A stretch of DNA of 64,000 bases from Streptomyces fodineus (GTDB lineage Bacteria; Actinomycetota; Actinomycetes; Streptomycetales; Streptomycetaceae): assembly GCF_001735805.1 (NCBI RefSeq), contig NZ_CP017248.1, positions 7,316,001 through 7,380,000 on the forward strand, written 5' to 3'. The notes beneath the pieces were generated by a model. That model was not told where the DNA came from. It made no database searches and saw nothing but the letters and a program-made list of their open reading frames with translations. The first letter of the stretch is position 1, and each line of letters starts with the position of its first letter. Positions 26,674-34,884 of this stretch are shown here, piece after piece. The translations under genes and the position numbers were made by a program.

Positions 26674-28974
26674 TCAGGCCACCGCGGCGACCGTGTCCGC
26701 GAGCCGTCTGCGGGCGGCACGGCCCGCCGGCAGCGCGGACAGCAGCGCGGCGCCCAGGACCGCGGCGAGGCCGACCGACAGGAGCAGCGCCGGTGACGGG
26801 GACTGGGCGATGCCGGCGCCGATGCCGCTGGAACTGCCCTGGGCGTCGATCAGCCGGCGGGCCAGCGGCAGGCCCAGCGCCGTACCGGCGATCGCCGCGG
26901 CCAGGGTCGTACAACTGGTCGCGGTGACGGTGATCGCGGTGATCTGCCGCGGGGACATGCCGATCGCCTTCAGCGCCAGTACGTCCCGCTCGCCCTCGCG
27001 GACGCTGCCGCCGATGGCGGTGAGCAGCTCGACCAGACCGATCAGGGCCAGGACCGCGATCAGCCCGGCCACGACTGCGCGCAGCGGGGAGAGGCCGTCG
27101 GCCGGGTTCGTCACGGTGTGCACGTCGAGATGACCGCGGCCGGCCGCGGCCAGGGCGGTGGCCACGTGGTGCGGATCGGCGCCGGGGCGCAGGCGCAGCT
27201 CGTAGAAGGCGGGGGAGATCCCGGGGTCGTTCTCGCGCAGGGTGTCCAGAGAGGTGGTCACGACCCGGCCGGCGTTCTGCGGTTCGATGCTGCGGCCCAC
27301 GATGTGCAGGATCTGCGGCCGGTCGCCCACCGTCATGCGCACCCAGTCGCCGACCCGGGCGTGCAGCAGGTCCAGCAGGCCCTGGCCGGCCACCGCCTCG
27401 TCCGGTCCCTGTGCGGCCCGGCCCTCGGCGAGGGCGTAGGGATAGGGCTCGGCGAGGCTGCCGACCCCGCGCAGCGCGATGGTGCCGGTCTGGCCGGGGA
27501 CCAGCGCGGCGACCTCGACCCCGGGATAGGCGGCGGCGACCTGGTGATCGCCGGTGAGCAGGGCCCGTACGCCGGATGCGTCCAGGGCACCGTCGGAGCG
27601 CACCGTGAGGGCCGTCGGCAGGCCCACGCGGTCCGGGCTGCTGTGGAAGCGGTCGATGGTGGTCCAGGCGCTGAGCGCCACCACGATCAGCAGCAGCGGC
27701 AGGGTCAGCCGGGCCACGGTCGCCAGTGACCGGCCGCGCCCCGCGAACGCCTTGTGGCAGCCGAGGACCAGCGGGGCCGGCAGCCGTAGCCCCAGCGCCC
27801 GCCGGGCCAGGGCGGTCAGCCCCCCACCCGCCGGTGCGGCCGGACGCGGCACCGGAACCGGCGGCACCCGCCCGGCCCGCCAGGCCGCGAGCCCGGTGGT
27901 CAGCCCGATGAACAGCACCGCGCCCACCGGCACCAGGAACAGCGCCAGGGTGTGCCCCGGCAGCCCTTGCCACACGCCCACGGCGTCGCCGAGCCGGCCG
28001 GGGATCCGGGTCCCCAGGGCCTCGATGAGCGCGGCGGCGGCCACCGAGCCCAGCAGCGCGTACGCCAGGTGCTGCAGCAGGAAGATCCGGACGACCTGGC
28101 CGGGGGTGAAACCGATCGCCTTCAGCACCGACAGGTCCCGCAGATGCCCCCGGATGCGGGTGGCGATCGCCCCGTGCACGGCGAACCCCGCGGCGATCAG
28201 GGCGCCGAGCCCGAACAGGCCGAGCACCTGCCCGAGCAGCCGGTTGTCGCCCTGGGCCGCCGAGCGCGCCTGCTCCCAGGTGGAGACCTCGCCGACCGCG
28301 CCCGCGCCCAGCACCGTGACGGCACGCTGCACCGCGTAGTCCGTGTCGGCCGGGTCGGCAAGGCGCAGCCCGATCACCTGGCCGCCGGGGGCGCGCACGG
28401 CGGACGGCAGCGCCCACACCAGCCCCGGCTGCTCGCCCGGGCTGTAGCGGGGCTCGGCGCTGTCCGCGATGCCCTCGACGGTCAGGGAGCGGGTCGTACC
28501 GGGCAGCGTGAGGGTGTCCCCGGGCTCGGCCAGCAGGGCCCGGGCCAGGCTGCTCTCCAGCACCACACCGTCCGGTTCGGCCGTATCCAGCCAGTGCCCG
28601 GTGGTGATGAGCGGCCGGCCCACGGAGGGCAGCTGCGGTGTGCCGCGCAGTTCCACGGAGGCGCGGGCGCCGCGTACGGCGATGGTGGCGGACTCGGTGC
28701 GGTAGGGGCCGGTCACGGACTCGACGCCGTCCAGCCGGGCCAGTTCGCGGGCGTCGGCCGACGGCACGGTGTGGATCCACACATGCGCCCCGCGGGCCTG
28801 GGCGAAGACCCGCTGCCAGGGGTTGGTCGCATACCCGAACAGGGCGGTGGCCAGCAGCAGCGAGCCGACGATCCCGGCGGTGGCCAGCACGAGGAACAGC
28901 GCCTCGCCACGGTGGGTGCGCAGATCGGAGTGCGCCCAGCGCAGGGTCGCCCGCATGTCCCTCAGGTCCGGCAT
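26674..28974 (-). CDS. FtsX-type ABC transporter permease
   Basis: 766 residues. N-terminal helix (EALFLVLATAGIVGSLLLATALFGY), then an extracellular MacB-like domain, then two FtsX cores: RLLGQVLGLFGLGALIAAGFAVHGAIATRIRGHLRDLSVLKAIGFTPGQVVRIFL around residue 250 and SVREGERDVLALKAIGMSPRQITAITVTATSCTTLAAAI around 660. This eight-helix double-FtsX arrangement is typical of actinobacterial mechanotransmission or export systems, not importers. It is coupled to the ATPase upstream (2-bp gap). Substrate unknown; lipoproteins, peptides or antibiotics are typical for the family. Confidence 0.9.
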   Translation of the reverse strand: MPDLRDMRATLRWAHSDLRTHRGEALFLVLATAGIVGSLLLATALFGYATNPWQRVFAQARGAHVWIHTVPSADARELARLDGVESVTGPYRTESATIAVRGARASVELRGTPQLPSVGRPLITTGHWLDTAEPDGVVLESSLARALLAEPGDTLTLPGTTRSLTVEGIADSAEPRYSPGEQPGLVWALPSAVRAPGGQVIGLRLADPADTDYAVQRAVTVLGAGAVGEVSTWEQARSAAQGDNRLLGQVLGLFGLGALIAAGFAVHGAIATRIRGHLRDLSVLKAIGFTPGQVVRIFLLQHLAYALLGSVAAAALIEALGTRIPGRLGDAVGVWQGLPGHTLALFLVPVGAVLFIGLTTGLAAWRAGRVPPVPVPRPAAPAGGGLTALARRALGLRLPAPLVLGCHKAFAGRGRSLATVARLTLPLLLIVVALSAWTTIDRFHSSPDRVGLPTALTVRSDGALDASGVRALLTGDHQVAAAYPGVEVAALVPGQTGTIALRGVGSLAEPYPYALAEGRAAQGPDEAVAGQGLLDLLHARVGDWVRMTVGDRPQILHIVGRSIEPQNAGRVVTTSLDTLRENDPGISPAFYELRLRPGADPHHVATALAAAGRGHLDVHTVTNPADGLSPLRAVVAGLIAVLALIGLVELLTAIGGSVREGERDVLALKAIGMSPRQITAITVTATSCTTLAAAIAGTALGLPLARRLIDAQGSSSGIGAGIAQSPSPALLLSVGLAAVLGAALLSALPAGRAARRRLADTVAAVA

Positions 28975-28976
28975 GG

Positions 28977-29750
28977 TCAGTCCCTGAGTTCCAGCACACC
29001 GGAGATGCCGCTGCGGCGGGGCGGCGGGCCGTCCAGGGGCGCGTCGTCGGCTATCCGGCCGTCGAAGAAGCTGATCACGCGGTCGGCGGCGCTGGCCAGG
29101 CGGGCGTCGTGGGTGACCAGCACGATCGTCTGGCCACGTCCGTGGAAACGGGACAGCAGCCGCATCACCTCACGCGTGCCCTTGCTGTCCAGGCTCCCGG
29201 CGGGCTCGTCGGCCAGCAGCAGCGGGGGGTGGTTGACCAGGGCGCGGGCGAGCGCGACCCGCTGCTGCTCGCCGCCGGACAGCTCGCCCGGCATGCTGCG
29301 CTCCTTGCCCTCCAGGCCCAGCTCGGCGAGCAGCTCCGCGCGCTCGGCGCGGGCCTTCTTCGGCGGGGTGCCGGCCAGCAGCGCGGGCAGTTCGACGTTG
29401 TCGGCCACCGACAGGTTCGACACCAGGTTGAAGAACTGGAAGACGATCCCGATGGCCTTCCTGCGCTCCACCGCCCAGCGCGCCTCGCCGAAGGAGTCCG
29501 TGCACCGGCCGTCGAGCCAGATGCTGCCCTCGTCCGGCCGTTGCAGCCCGCCGAGCAGATGCAGCAGCGTCGACTTGCCGGCGCCGGACGGACCGGTGAT
29601 CGCCACGAACTCGCCCCGCCCCACCGAAAGATCGACCCCGCGCACGGCACGCGCGGGCGCGCCCACGCCGTGGTGGGTCTTGACCAGCCCTTCCGCGCGC
29701 AGCACCGGAGTGTCCTCGGCCCGCGGAACCGGAGTACCGTCCTCGCTCAT
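28977..29750 (-). CDS. ABC transporter ATP-binding protein (MacB/LolD type)
   Basis: 257 residues from ATG 29750, seven bases after AGGAGG; an upstream ATG at 29768 lacks this. Walker A GPSGAGKST near residue 45, signature LSGGEQQR, Walker B LLADEPAG and the His switch VTHD are intact. The LolD/MacB-group motif GIVFQFFNLVSNLSVADNVELP is clear. It energises the neighbouring FtsX permease. The start overlaps the padR stop (ATGA), so regulator, ATPase and permease form one operon under PadR control. Confidence 0.92.
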   Translation of the reverse strand: MSEDGTPVPRAEDTPVLRAEGLVKTHHGVGAPARAVRGVDLSVGRGEFVAITGPSGAGKSTLLHLLGGLQRPDEGSIWLDGRCTDSFGEARWAVERRKAIGIVFQFFNLVSNLSVADNVELPALLAGTPPKKARAERAELLAELGLEGKERSMPGELSGGEQQRVALARALVNHPPLLLADEPAGSLDSKGTREVMRLLSRFHGRGQTIVLVTHDARLASAADRVISFFDGRIADDAPLDGPPPRRSGISGVLELRD

Positions 29751-30253
29751 TCCAGTTCCTCCTGGCACCGCTCCAGCCAGTCGAGATCGGCCTGCAGATG
29801 CAGCATCGCGCCCTCGATGAGCAGATGGGCGATGCGGTTGTCCCGGTTCTCGGCCGCGGCCAGTTTCGACAGAGTGCGCATGGTGTTGAGGTACTGGCGC
29901 CGCTGTCTGTTGATGAGGGCGATCTGCTCGGCGAGACCGGTCTGCGGGGCGAGGGCGAGCTTCATGAAGAACTCGTCCCGCACCCGCGGCTCGTCCTCGG
30001 TCTCCTCGAACCAGGCGTGCAGCGCCTCCCGCCCGGCGTCGGTGAGGTGGTAGACCTTCTTGTTGGGTCGGCTGGACTGCTCGACGTCCTCGCCCTCGAT
30101 CAGTCCCGACTTCTCGAGGCGGCCGAGGGTGACGTATATCTGGCCGACGTTCGGCTGAGGGTACGCGGAGCCCAGCAGTTGCTCAAGGTCTTGTTTCAGC
30201 TCGTAGCCGTGGGCCGGGCCGCGGGCGAGGAGTGCCAGGAGGGGCAGGCGCAC
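29747..30253 (-). CDS. PadR-family transcriptional regulator
   Basis: 168 residues from GTG 30253 with AGGAGG nine bases before. N-terminal winged helix (LPLLALLARGPAHGYELKQDLEQLLG ... NVGQIYVTLGRLEKSGLIEGE) and a long C-terminal Vir-like dimerisation helix bundle (IALINRQRRQYLNTMRTLSKLAA). PadR proteins usually repress adjacent export genes and are released by the exported compound or phenolics. It is first in the operon with the ABC exporter. An IS630 element inserted 43 bp upstream of its start has separated it from most of its original promoter. Confidence 0.92.
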   Translation of the reverse strand: MRLPLLALLARGPAHGYELKQDLEQLLGSAYPQPNVGQIYVTLGRLEKSGLIEGEDVEQSSRPNKKVYHLTDAGREALHAWFEETEDEPRVRDEFFMKLALAPQTGLAEQIALINRQRRQYLNTMRTLSKLAAAENRDNRIAHLLIEGAMLHLQADLDWLERCQEELE

Positions 30254-30296
30254 TCGTGCTGTCCTCCTGTCTGCTCACAATGTGCTCCAGGCCCTA

Positions 30297-30329
30297 GTGT
30301 GATGCGCCTGAAATCGCAGGCTTAAGTCT
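30297..30329 (+). repeat. Left terminal inverted repeat of the IS
   Basis: 33 bp beginning GTGTGATGCGCCTGAAATCG. Identical, in inverted orientation, to 31682-31714. Confidence 0.95.
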
Positions 30330-30342
30330 GTAGCCTGTTTTC

Positions 30343-31689
30343 ATGTCTCGGGGTCCTCGTGCCGTCGAAGTTGTGCTGTCCGATGAGGAGCGCGCCGAGT
30401 TGTTGCGCTGGGCGGGCGGGGCAGTGGCGCCCCGTCTCGCCGAGCGGGCACGCATCGTCTTGGCGTGTGCGGATGGGAAGCCGAATACGCGTGTGGCGGC
30501 GGAGTTCAAGGTAACCGCGGACACGGTGAGGAAGTGGCGCTCGCGGTTTGCTGCCCGGCGGATGGCCGGGCTTGCGGATGAGCCGCGGCCGGGCCGACGC
30601 AAGTCGGAGCTGGTGCTCAGTGATGACGAACGGGCTCAGCTGACGCGTTGGGCGAGGCGCGCGAAGACCGCGCAGTTTTTGGCTCTGCGCGCGAGGATCG
30701 TGCTGCGGTGCGCGGAGGGCGGGACGAACAAGCAGGTGGCGGCCGAGCTCGGGGTGAGCGAGCAGTCGGTGAACCGCTGGCGGGCCCGGTTCGTCAAGCG
30801 GCGGCTGGACGGTCTGGTCGACGAGCCGCGGCCCGGCCGGCCGCCGTCCATCCTGCTCGACCAGGTCGAGGACGTGGTCGTCGCGACGCTGGAATCCGCC
30901 CCGGGCCAGGACACCCACTGGTCGCGGGCCTCCATGGCCGCCCGCACCGGGCTGTCGAAGTCCACCATCGGGCGGATCTGGAAGAAGTTCGACCTCAAGC
31001 CGCACCTGCAGGACGCCTTCAAGCTCTCCACCGACCCGCAGTTCGTCGCGAAGGTCGTCGACGTCGTCGGCCTGTACCACAACCCGCCGGAGAAAGCCGT
31101 GGTGTTGTGCGTGGACGAGAAGAGCCAGATTCAGGCGCTGGACCGCTCGCAGCCGGTGCTGCCGATGATGCCGGGCATGCCCGAACGGCGCACCCACGAC
31201 TACCTGCGACACGGCATCACCAGCCTGTTCGCCGCCTTCAACATCGCCGACGGCACTGTCATCGGTGAACTGCACCGCCGCCACCGGGCCGTCGAGTTCA
31301 AGAAGTTTCTGGTCACGATAGACAAGGCGGTTCCTGCCGGGCTCGATGTGCACCTGGTGTGTGACAACTACGCCACCCACAACACCCCCGAGATCAAGAC
31401 CTGGCTCGGCAAGCACCCCCGCTTCCATGTCCACTTCACTCCGACCGGCTCTTCCTGGATCAACCAGGTCGAGCGGTGGTTCGGCCTGCTCACCGACAAG
31501 CTCATCCGCCGAGGCGTCCACACCTCGGTGAAGGCGCTGGAGGAGGACATCAGGGCCTGGATCGACTCATGGAACGAGAACCCCCGGCCCTTCACCTGGA
31601 CCAAGACCGCCGACGAGATCCTCAAATCCCTCGCCGACTACCTCACCAAGCTCACTCCGCCAGCCACCGAAAATCAGCGAGAGACTTAA
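30343..31689 (+). CDS. IS630-family transposase with a duplicated HTH module
   Basis: 448 residues, against about 350-370 usual in the family. The extra length is a tandem duplication of the N-terminal HTH: residues 10-86 (VVLSDEERAELLRWA ... DEPRPGRR) and 90-167 (LVLSDDERAQLTRWA ... DEPRPGRP) align along their full length. The DDE catalytic core is intact: D258 in CVDEKSQIQALDR, D341 in CDNYATHN and E377 in WINQVERWF (D-x35-E). The start is 46 bp from the left end and the TAA lies in the right repeat. It cuts and pastes the element at TA dinucleotides. It appears active in sequence, and the divergence between the two HTH copies shows that the duplication is older than this insertion. Confidence 0.95.
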   Translation: MSRGPRAVEVVLSDEERAELLRWAGGAVAPRLAERARIVLACADGKPNTRVAAEFKVTADTVRKWRSRFAARRMAGLADEPRPGRRKSELVLSDDERAQLTRWARRAKTAQFLALRARIVLRCAEGGTNKQVAAELGVSEQSVNRWRARFVKRRLDGLVDEPRPGRPPSILLDQVEDVVVATLESAPGQDTHWSRASMAARTGLSKSTIGRIWKKFDLKPHLQDAFKLSTDPQFVAKVVDVVGLYHNPPEKAVVLCVDEKSQIQALDRSQPVLPMMPGMPERRTHDYLRHGITSLFAAFNIADGTVIGELHRRHRAVEFKKFLVTIDKAVPAGLDVHLVCDNYATHNTPEIKTWLGKHPRFHVHFTPTGSSWINQVERWFGLLTDKLIRRGVHTSVKALEEDIRAWIDSWNENPRPFTWTKTADEILKSLADYLTKLTPPATENQRET

Positions 31690-31714
31690 GCCTGCGATTT
31701 CAGGCGCATCACAC
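31682..31714 (-). repeat. Right terminal inverted repeat of the IS
   Basis: Perfect inverted copy of 30297-30329. Contains the transposase stop codon (31687-31689). Confidence 0.95.
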
Positions 31715-31725
31715 TAGTATCGCTC

Positions 31726-31740
31726 ATACCTAACAGGTAT
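31726..31740. promoter_or_regulatory. Operator-like palindrome ATACCT-AAC-AGGTAT (site 1)
   Basis: Perfect 6-bp arms around AAC. It lies 12 bp outside the IS right end and 64 bp before the start at 31804. The same motif recurs at 33102 and in part at 33222. Confidence 0.7.
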
Positions 31741-31803
31741 ACATGGCCTCTGTCTCCCGGCGAGGGTGCCCGGAGCCATGTGCACGTGTTCAGGGAGGAA
31801 CCT

Positions 31804-33102
31804 ATGCGGTGGATACGCATCGCCGGTAGGGGTCCCTGGATACGGGCCGCCTGCAGGGGGCTGCTCGCACTCGCCGTGATCATGACCGGGTACGTCGCCT
31901 CCGGTGCCCGCGCCGACGAGGGCGCCGGTGGCGGCCGTGGTCCGCTCACCCTGGCCACCGCCGGCGATCTCACCGGCTATCTGGGCCCGCTGCTCCAGGG
32001 CTGGAACCGCACCCACCCCGGCGAGAAGGTCACCCTCGTCGAGCTGCCGGACTCGGCCGACGAGACCCATGCGCAGATGACCACCGACCTGCGCGGCGGC
32101 GACCGGGGCCGCTTCGACGTGCTCAACATCGACGTCAACTGGACCTCGGAGTTCGCCGCGGCCGGCTGGATACGGCCCCTCCCGAGAGAACGTTTCCCCC
32201 TCGGCAGCTTCCTGCCGCCGGTCGTGGACACGGCCACCTACGACGGCCGTCTGTACGCGGTCCCGTATGTCACGAATGCCGGACTGCTCCTGTATCGCAA
32301 GGACATCCTCGCCAAGGAGGGCGTGCCCCCGCCGCGCACCTGGGCCGAGCTGGAGCACGACGCGAAGACCATAGCGCCGAAATACGGACTCGGCGGCTAC
32401 GCCGGCCAGTTCCTGCCCTACGAGGGGCTCACCGTCAACGCGGCCGAGGCCGTGTACTCGGCGGGCGGCACGATCCTCGGCGGCGAGGGCACCCGGGTCA
32501 CCGTCGGCTCCTCCGCCGCCCGCGAGGGCATCGGCTTCCTCGCCCGGGGCGTCCGTGAGGGCTGGATACCGAAGGCGGCGCTGACGTACAAGGAGGAGGA
32601 GTCCAAGCAGGCGTTCCAGGACGGCAGGCTGCTCTTCCTGCGCAACTGGCCCTACGCCTACGTCGTCGCCTCCGCCGGCGGTTCCAAGGTCGCCGGGAAG
32701 ATCGGCGCCGTACCGCTGCCCGGACCCGACGGGCCGGGGACGAGCGTGCTCGGCGGCTCCGATCTCGCGGTCAACTCCCATGCCCGGCACCCCGATTCGG
32801 CCGCGCGTCTGATCGCCTACCTCACCAGTGCGCCCGTCCAGCGCCAGGTGCTCACCCGGGGTGCGCTGCCACCCGTACGCGCCGCGCTCTACGAAGACCC
32901 CGCGCTGGTACGGCGCTTCCCCTATCTCCCCACCCTGCGCACCGCCGTGCTCACTGCCCGGCCGCGCCCCAAGAGCCCGCACTACGACCAGGTCAGCCTC
33001 GTGGTGCAGGCGGTCGTGCGGGATGCGCTCACCGGGCGGGAGACGCCCGAGCAGGCCGTGCGCCGGCTCGCGCGCGAGCTCGACGCGATCGCCCGTCGCT
33101 AG
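31804..33102 (+). CDS. ABC-type sugar solute-binding protein, secreted
   Basis: 432 residues from ATG 31804, five bases after GGGAGG. Signal peptide with basic start (RWIRIAGRGPWIRAACRG), core LLALAVIMTGYVAS and a cut after ARA. No lipobox Cys, so it would be released rather than lipid-anchored, unusual for a Gram-positive binding protein. The extracellular binding-protein fold follows: RFDVLNIDVNWTSEFAAAGWIRPL, AVPYVTNAGLLLYRKDILAKEGVPPPRTWAEL, GGSDLAVNSHARHPDSAARLIAYLTS, of the trehalose/maltose (LpqY/ThuE-like) group. It is separated from the permeases by the glucosidase gene, and the cluster holds a second, lipidated binding protein. It may lack full expression because the IS sits directly upstream. 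Confidence 0.85.
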   Translation: MRWIRIAGRGPWIRAACRGLLALAVIMTGYVASGARADEGAGGGRGPLTLATAGDLTGYLGPLLQGWNRTHPGEKVTLVELPDSADETHAQMTTDLRGGDRGRFDVLNIDVNWTSEFAAAGWIRPLPRERFPLGSFLPPVVDTATYDGRLYAVPYVTNAGLLLYRKDILAKEGVPPPRTWAELEHDAKTIAPKYGLGGYAGQFLPYEGLTVNAAEAVYSAGGTILGGEGTRVTVGSSAAREGIGFLARGVREGWIPKAALTYKEEESKQAFQDGRLLFLRNWPYAYVVASAGGSKVAGKIGAVPLPGPDGPGTSVLGGSDLAVNSHARHPDSAARLIAYLTSAPVQRQVLTRGALPPVRAALYEDPALVRRFPYLPTLRTAVLTARPRPKSPHYDQVSLVVQAVVRDALTGRETPEQAVRRLARELDAIARR

Positions 33103-33118
33103 TTACTTGTTAGGTAAC
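33102..33118. promoter_or_regulatory. Operator-like palindrome (site 2) before the GH13 gene
   Basis: GTTAC-TTGTTAG-GTAAC. Inside it, TACTTGTTAGGTA differs by one base from the inverted form of site 1. It overlaps the stop codon of the binding-protein gene. Confidence 0.6.
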
Positions 33119-33200
33119 GCGCCGGTCTCATCTTGCCGCGCGATGCCCTGTTAAGTCCGTATTTGCTCCGTCAACTCGCCAGTAGCTTGCGTTCTTTTCG

Positions 33201-33237
33201 TTGACACCCTCACGACACGCCTACCTAACATGCATGC
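33201..33237 (+). promoter_or_regulatory. GH13 promoter with operator half-site (site 3)
   Basis: TTGACA at 33201-33206 is a consensus -35. A -10 can be drawn at 33222-33229 within TACCTAACA, the half-site shared with sites 1 and 2, spacing 15-17 nt. The ATG at 33238 lies about 8 nt further and has no Shine-Dalgarno, so the transcript is probably leaderless or nearly so. Confidence 0.6.
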
Positions 33238-34845
33238 ATGTTGAGTAGGTACCACTGGTGGCGCGACGCGGTCATCTACCAGGTCTACGTCCGCAGCTTC
33301 CTGGACAGCACCGGCGACGGCGTCGGTGATCTGGCCGGCGTCCGGGCCGGGCTGCCGTATCTGAAGAAGCTCGGTGTCGACGGCATCTGGCTGAGCCCGT
33401 TCTATCCCTCGCCGCAGCACGACCACGGCTACGACGTGGCCGACTACTGCGGGGTCGACCCGCTCTTCGGTGACCTCGCCGAGTTCGACCTGCTGATGGC
33501 GGCCGCCCGGCGGCTCGGCATCAAGGTGCTGCTCGACATCGTCCCCAACCACTGCTCCAGCGAGCACCCGTGGTTCCGCGAGGCCCTGGCCGGCGCACCC
33601 GGCAGCCCGGCCCGCGCCCGCTTCCACTTCGCCGACGGCCAGGGACCTCAGGGCGCCGAGCCCCCCAACAACTGGCACGCCATGTTCGGCGGCCCGGCCT
33701 GGACCAGGGTCGCCGACGGCCAGTGGTACCTGCACATGTTCACGCCCGAGCAGCCCGACTGGAACTGGCGCGACCCCGAGGTCGCCGCCGAGTTCGACCG
33801 CGTCCTGCGCTTCTGGCTCGACCGCGGCGTCGACGGCTTCCGCATCGACGTGGCGGCCGGACTGTACAAGCACCCCGAACTGCCCGACTCCGACGACCCG
33901 GAGGCCGACGCCCGCACCCGCGACTCGGTCAACCCGCTCGCCTGGAACCAGCCCGAGGTGCACGAGGTGTGGCGCCGCTGGCGCGCTCTGTGCGAGGAGT
34001 ACACCGCACGCGACGGCCGCGAGCGCCTCCTCGTCGGCGAGGTCTCCGTCCCCACCGCCCGCGAACACGCCCTGTACGTCCGCCCGGACGAACTCCACCA
34101 GGCCTTCTTCTTCGACCTGCTCGGCGCCTCCTGGGACGCCGACGCCTTCCGCAAGGTCATCTCCGAGGCCATGCAGGACATCGCCGGTACGGGCTCGACC
34201 GTCACCTGGGTCCTCAACAACCACGACCAGGTCCGCACCGTCACCCGCTACGGCGAACCCGCCACCGAGGGCAGCGGCCTCGGCGCCGCCCGCGCCCGCG
34301 CCGCCGCGCTGCTCATGCTGGCGCTGCCCGGAGCCGCGTACATCTACCAGGGCGAGGAACTGGGCCTGCCCGAGGTCGTCGACCTGCCCGACGACGTCCT
34401 CACCGACCCGATATTCCGCCGCACCGGCAGCCGCGCCCGGATCCGCGACGGCTGCCGGGTGCCGCTGCCCTGGTCCGGGCAGGCCTCCCCGTTCGGCTTC
34501 ACCTCCGGCGTGGAAGGCGCCAAGCCCTGGCTGCCGCAGCCCGACTACTTCGCCGAGTACGCCACCGACCGCGCCCTCGCCGACACCCGCTCCTTCTGGC
34601 ACCTCTACCGGGACGGACTCCAACTCCGATCCAGCCTCCCCCAGTTGGGCGATGGCACGCTCCAGTGGCTGGACAGCCCGCCCGGCGTCCTCGCCTTCAC
34701 CCGCGGTGACGGCCTGGTCTGCGCCGTCAACTTCGGTACGGCCCCCACCCCCGCCCCGGTCTCCGGCACCCCCCTGCTCTCCAGCGGCCCCGTCACGCCC
34801 GGCGTCCTGCCCGGCTCCACGGCCGCCTGGTGGCTCGACCTCTGA
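33238..34845 (+). CDS. Glycoside hydrolase family 13 alpha-glucosidase
   Basis: 535 residues, cytoplasmic (no signal peptide). GH13 regions: DIVPNHCS, GFRIDVA with nucleophile D204, GEV with acid E268, and NNHDQ with D330. The oligo-1,6-glucosidase/alpha-glucosidase group is indicated by AVIYQVYVRSFLDSTGDGVGDLAGV at the N-terminus. It releases glucose from imported maltose, isomaltose or trehalose-like alpha-glucosides. It sits between the two binding-protein genes of the uptake cluster, so it is the catabolic enzyme for the imported sugar. Linkage preference cannot be decided here. The start is the second of two ATGs; the protein matches the family from residue 5. Confidence 0.93.
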   Translation: MLSRYHWWRDAVIYQVYVRSFLDSTGDGVGDLAGVRAGLPYLKKLGVDGIWLSPFYPSPQHDHGYDVADYCGVDPLFGDLAEFDLLMAAARRLGIKVLLDIVPNHCSSEHPWFREALAGAPGSPARARFHFADGQGPQGAEPPNNWHAMFGGPAWTRVADGQWYLHMFTPEQPDWNWRDPEVAAEFDRVLRFWLDRGVDGFRIDVAAGLYKHPELPDSDDPEADARTRDSVNPLAWNQPEVHEVWRRWRALCEEYTARDGRERLLVGEVSVPTAREHALYVRPDELHQAFFFDLLGASWDADAFRKVISEAMQDIAGTGSTVTWVLNNHDQVRTVTRYGEPATEGSGLGAARARAAALLMLALPGAAYIYQGEELGLPEVVDLPDDVLTDPIFRRTGSRARIRDGCRVPLPWSGQASPFGFTSGVEGAKPWLPQPDYFAEYATDRALADTRSFWHLYRDGLQLRSSLPQLGDGTLQWLDSPPGVLAFTRGDGLVCAVNFGTAPTPAPVSGTPLLSSGPVTPGVLPGSTAAWWLDL

Positions 34846-34884
34846 TCCCCGGCAACTCACCTCCTGTCGAAAGGCACGTCAGCG

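Larger units (their letters stand above)
30297..31714. mobile_element. Complete IS630-family insertion sequence, 1418 bp
   Basis: Perfect 33-bp terminal inverted repeats lie at 30297-30329 and 31682-31714. The element is flanked on both sides by TA (30295-30296 and 31715-31716), the TA target duplication of IS630/Tc1-type transposition. It encodes one intact transposase, whose stop codon lies in the right repeat. Perfect ends and an open frame suggest recent arrival. It sits between padR and the sugar-binding gene, so it splits their divergent promoter region. Confidence 0.95.

Noticed and set aside
30297..31714. Part of a composite transposon carrying the sugar cluster
   Set aside because: Only one IS copy is in the window and TA duplications flank this single unit.
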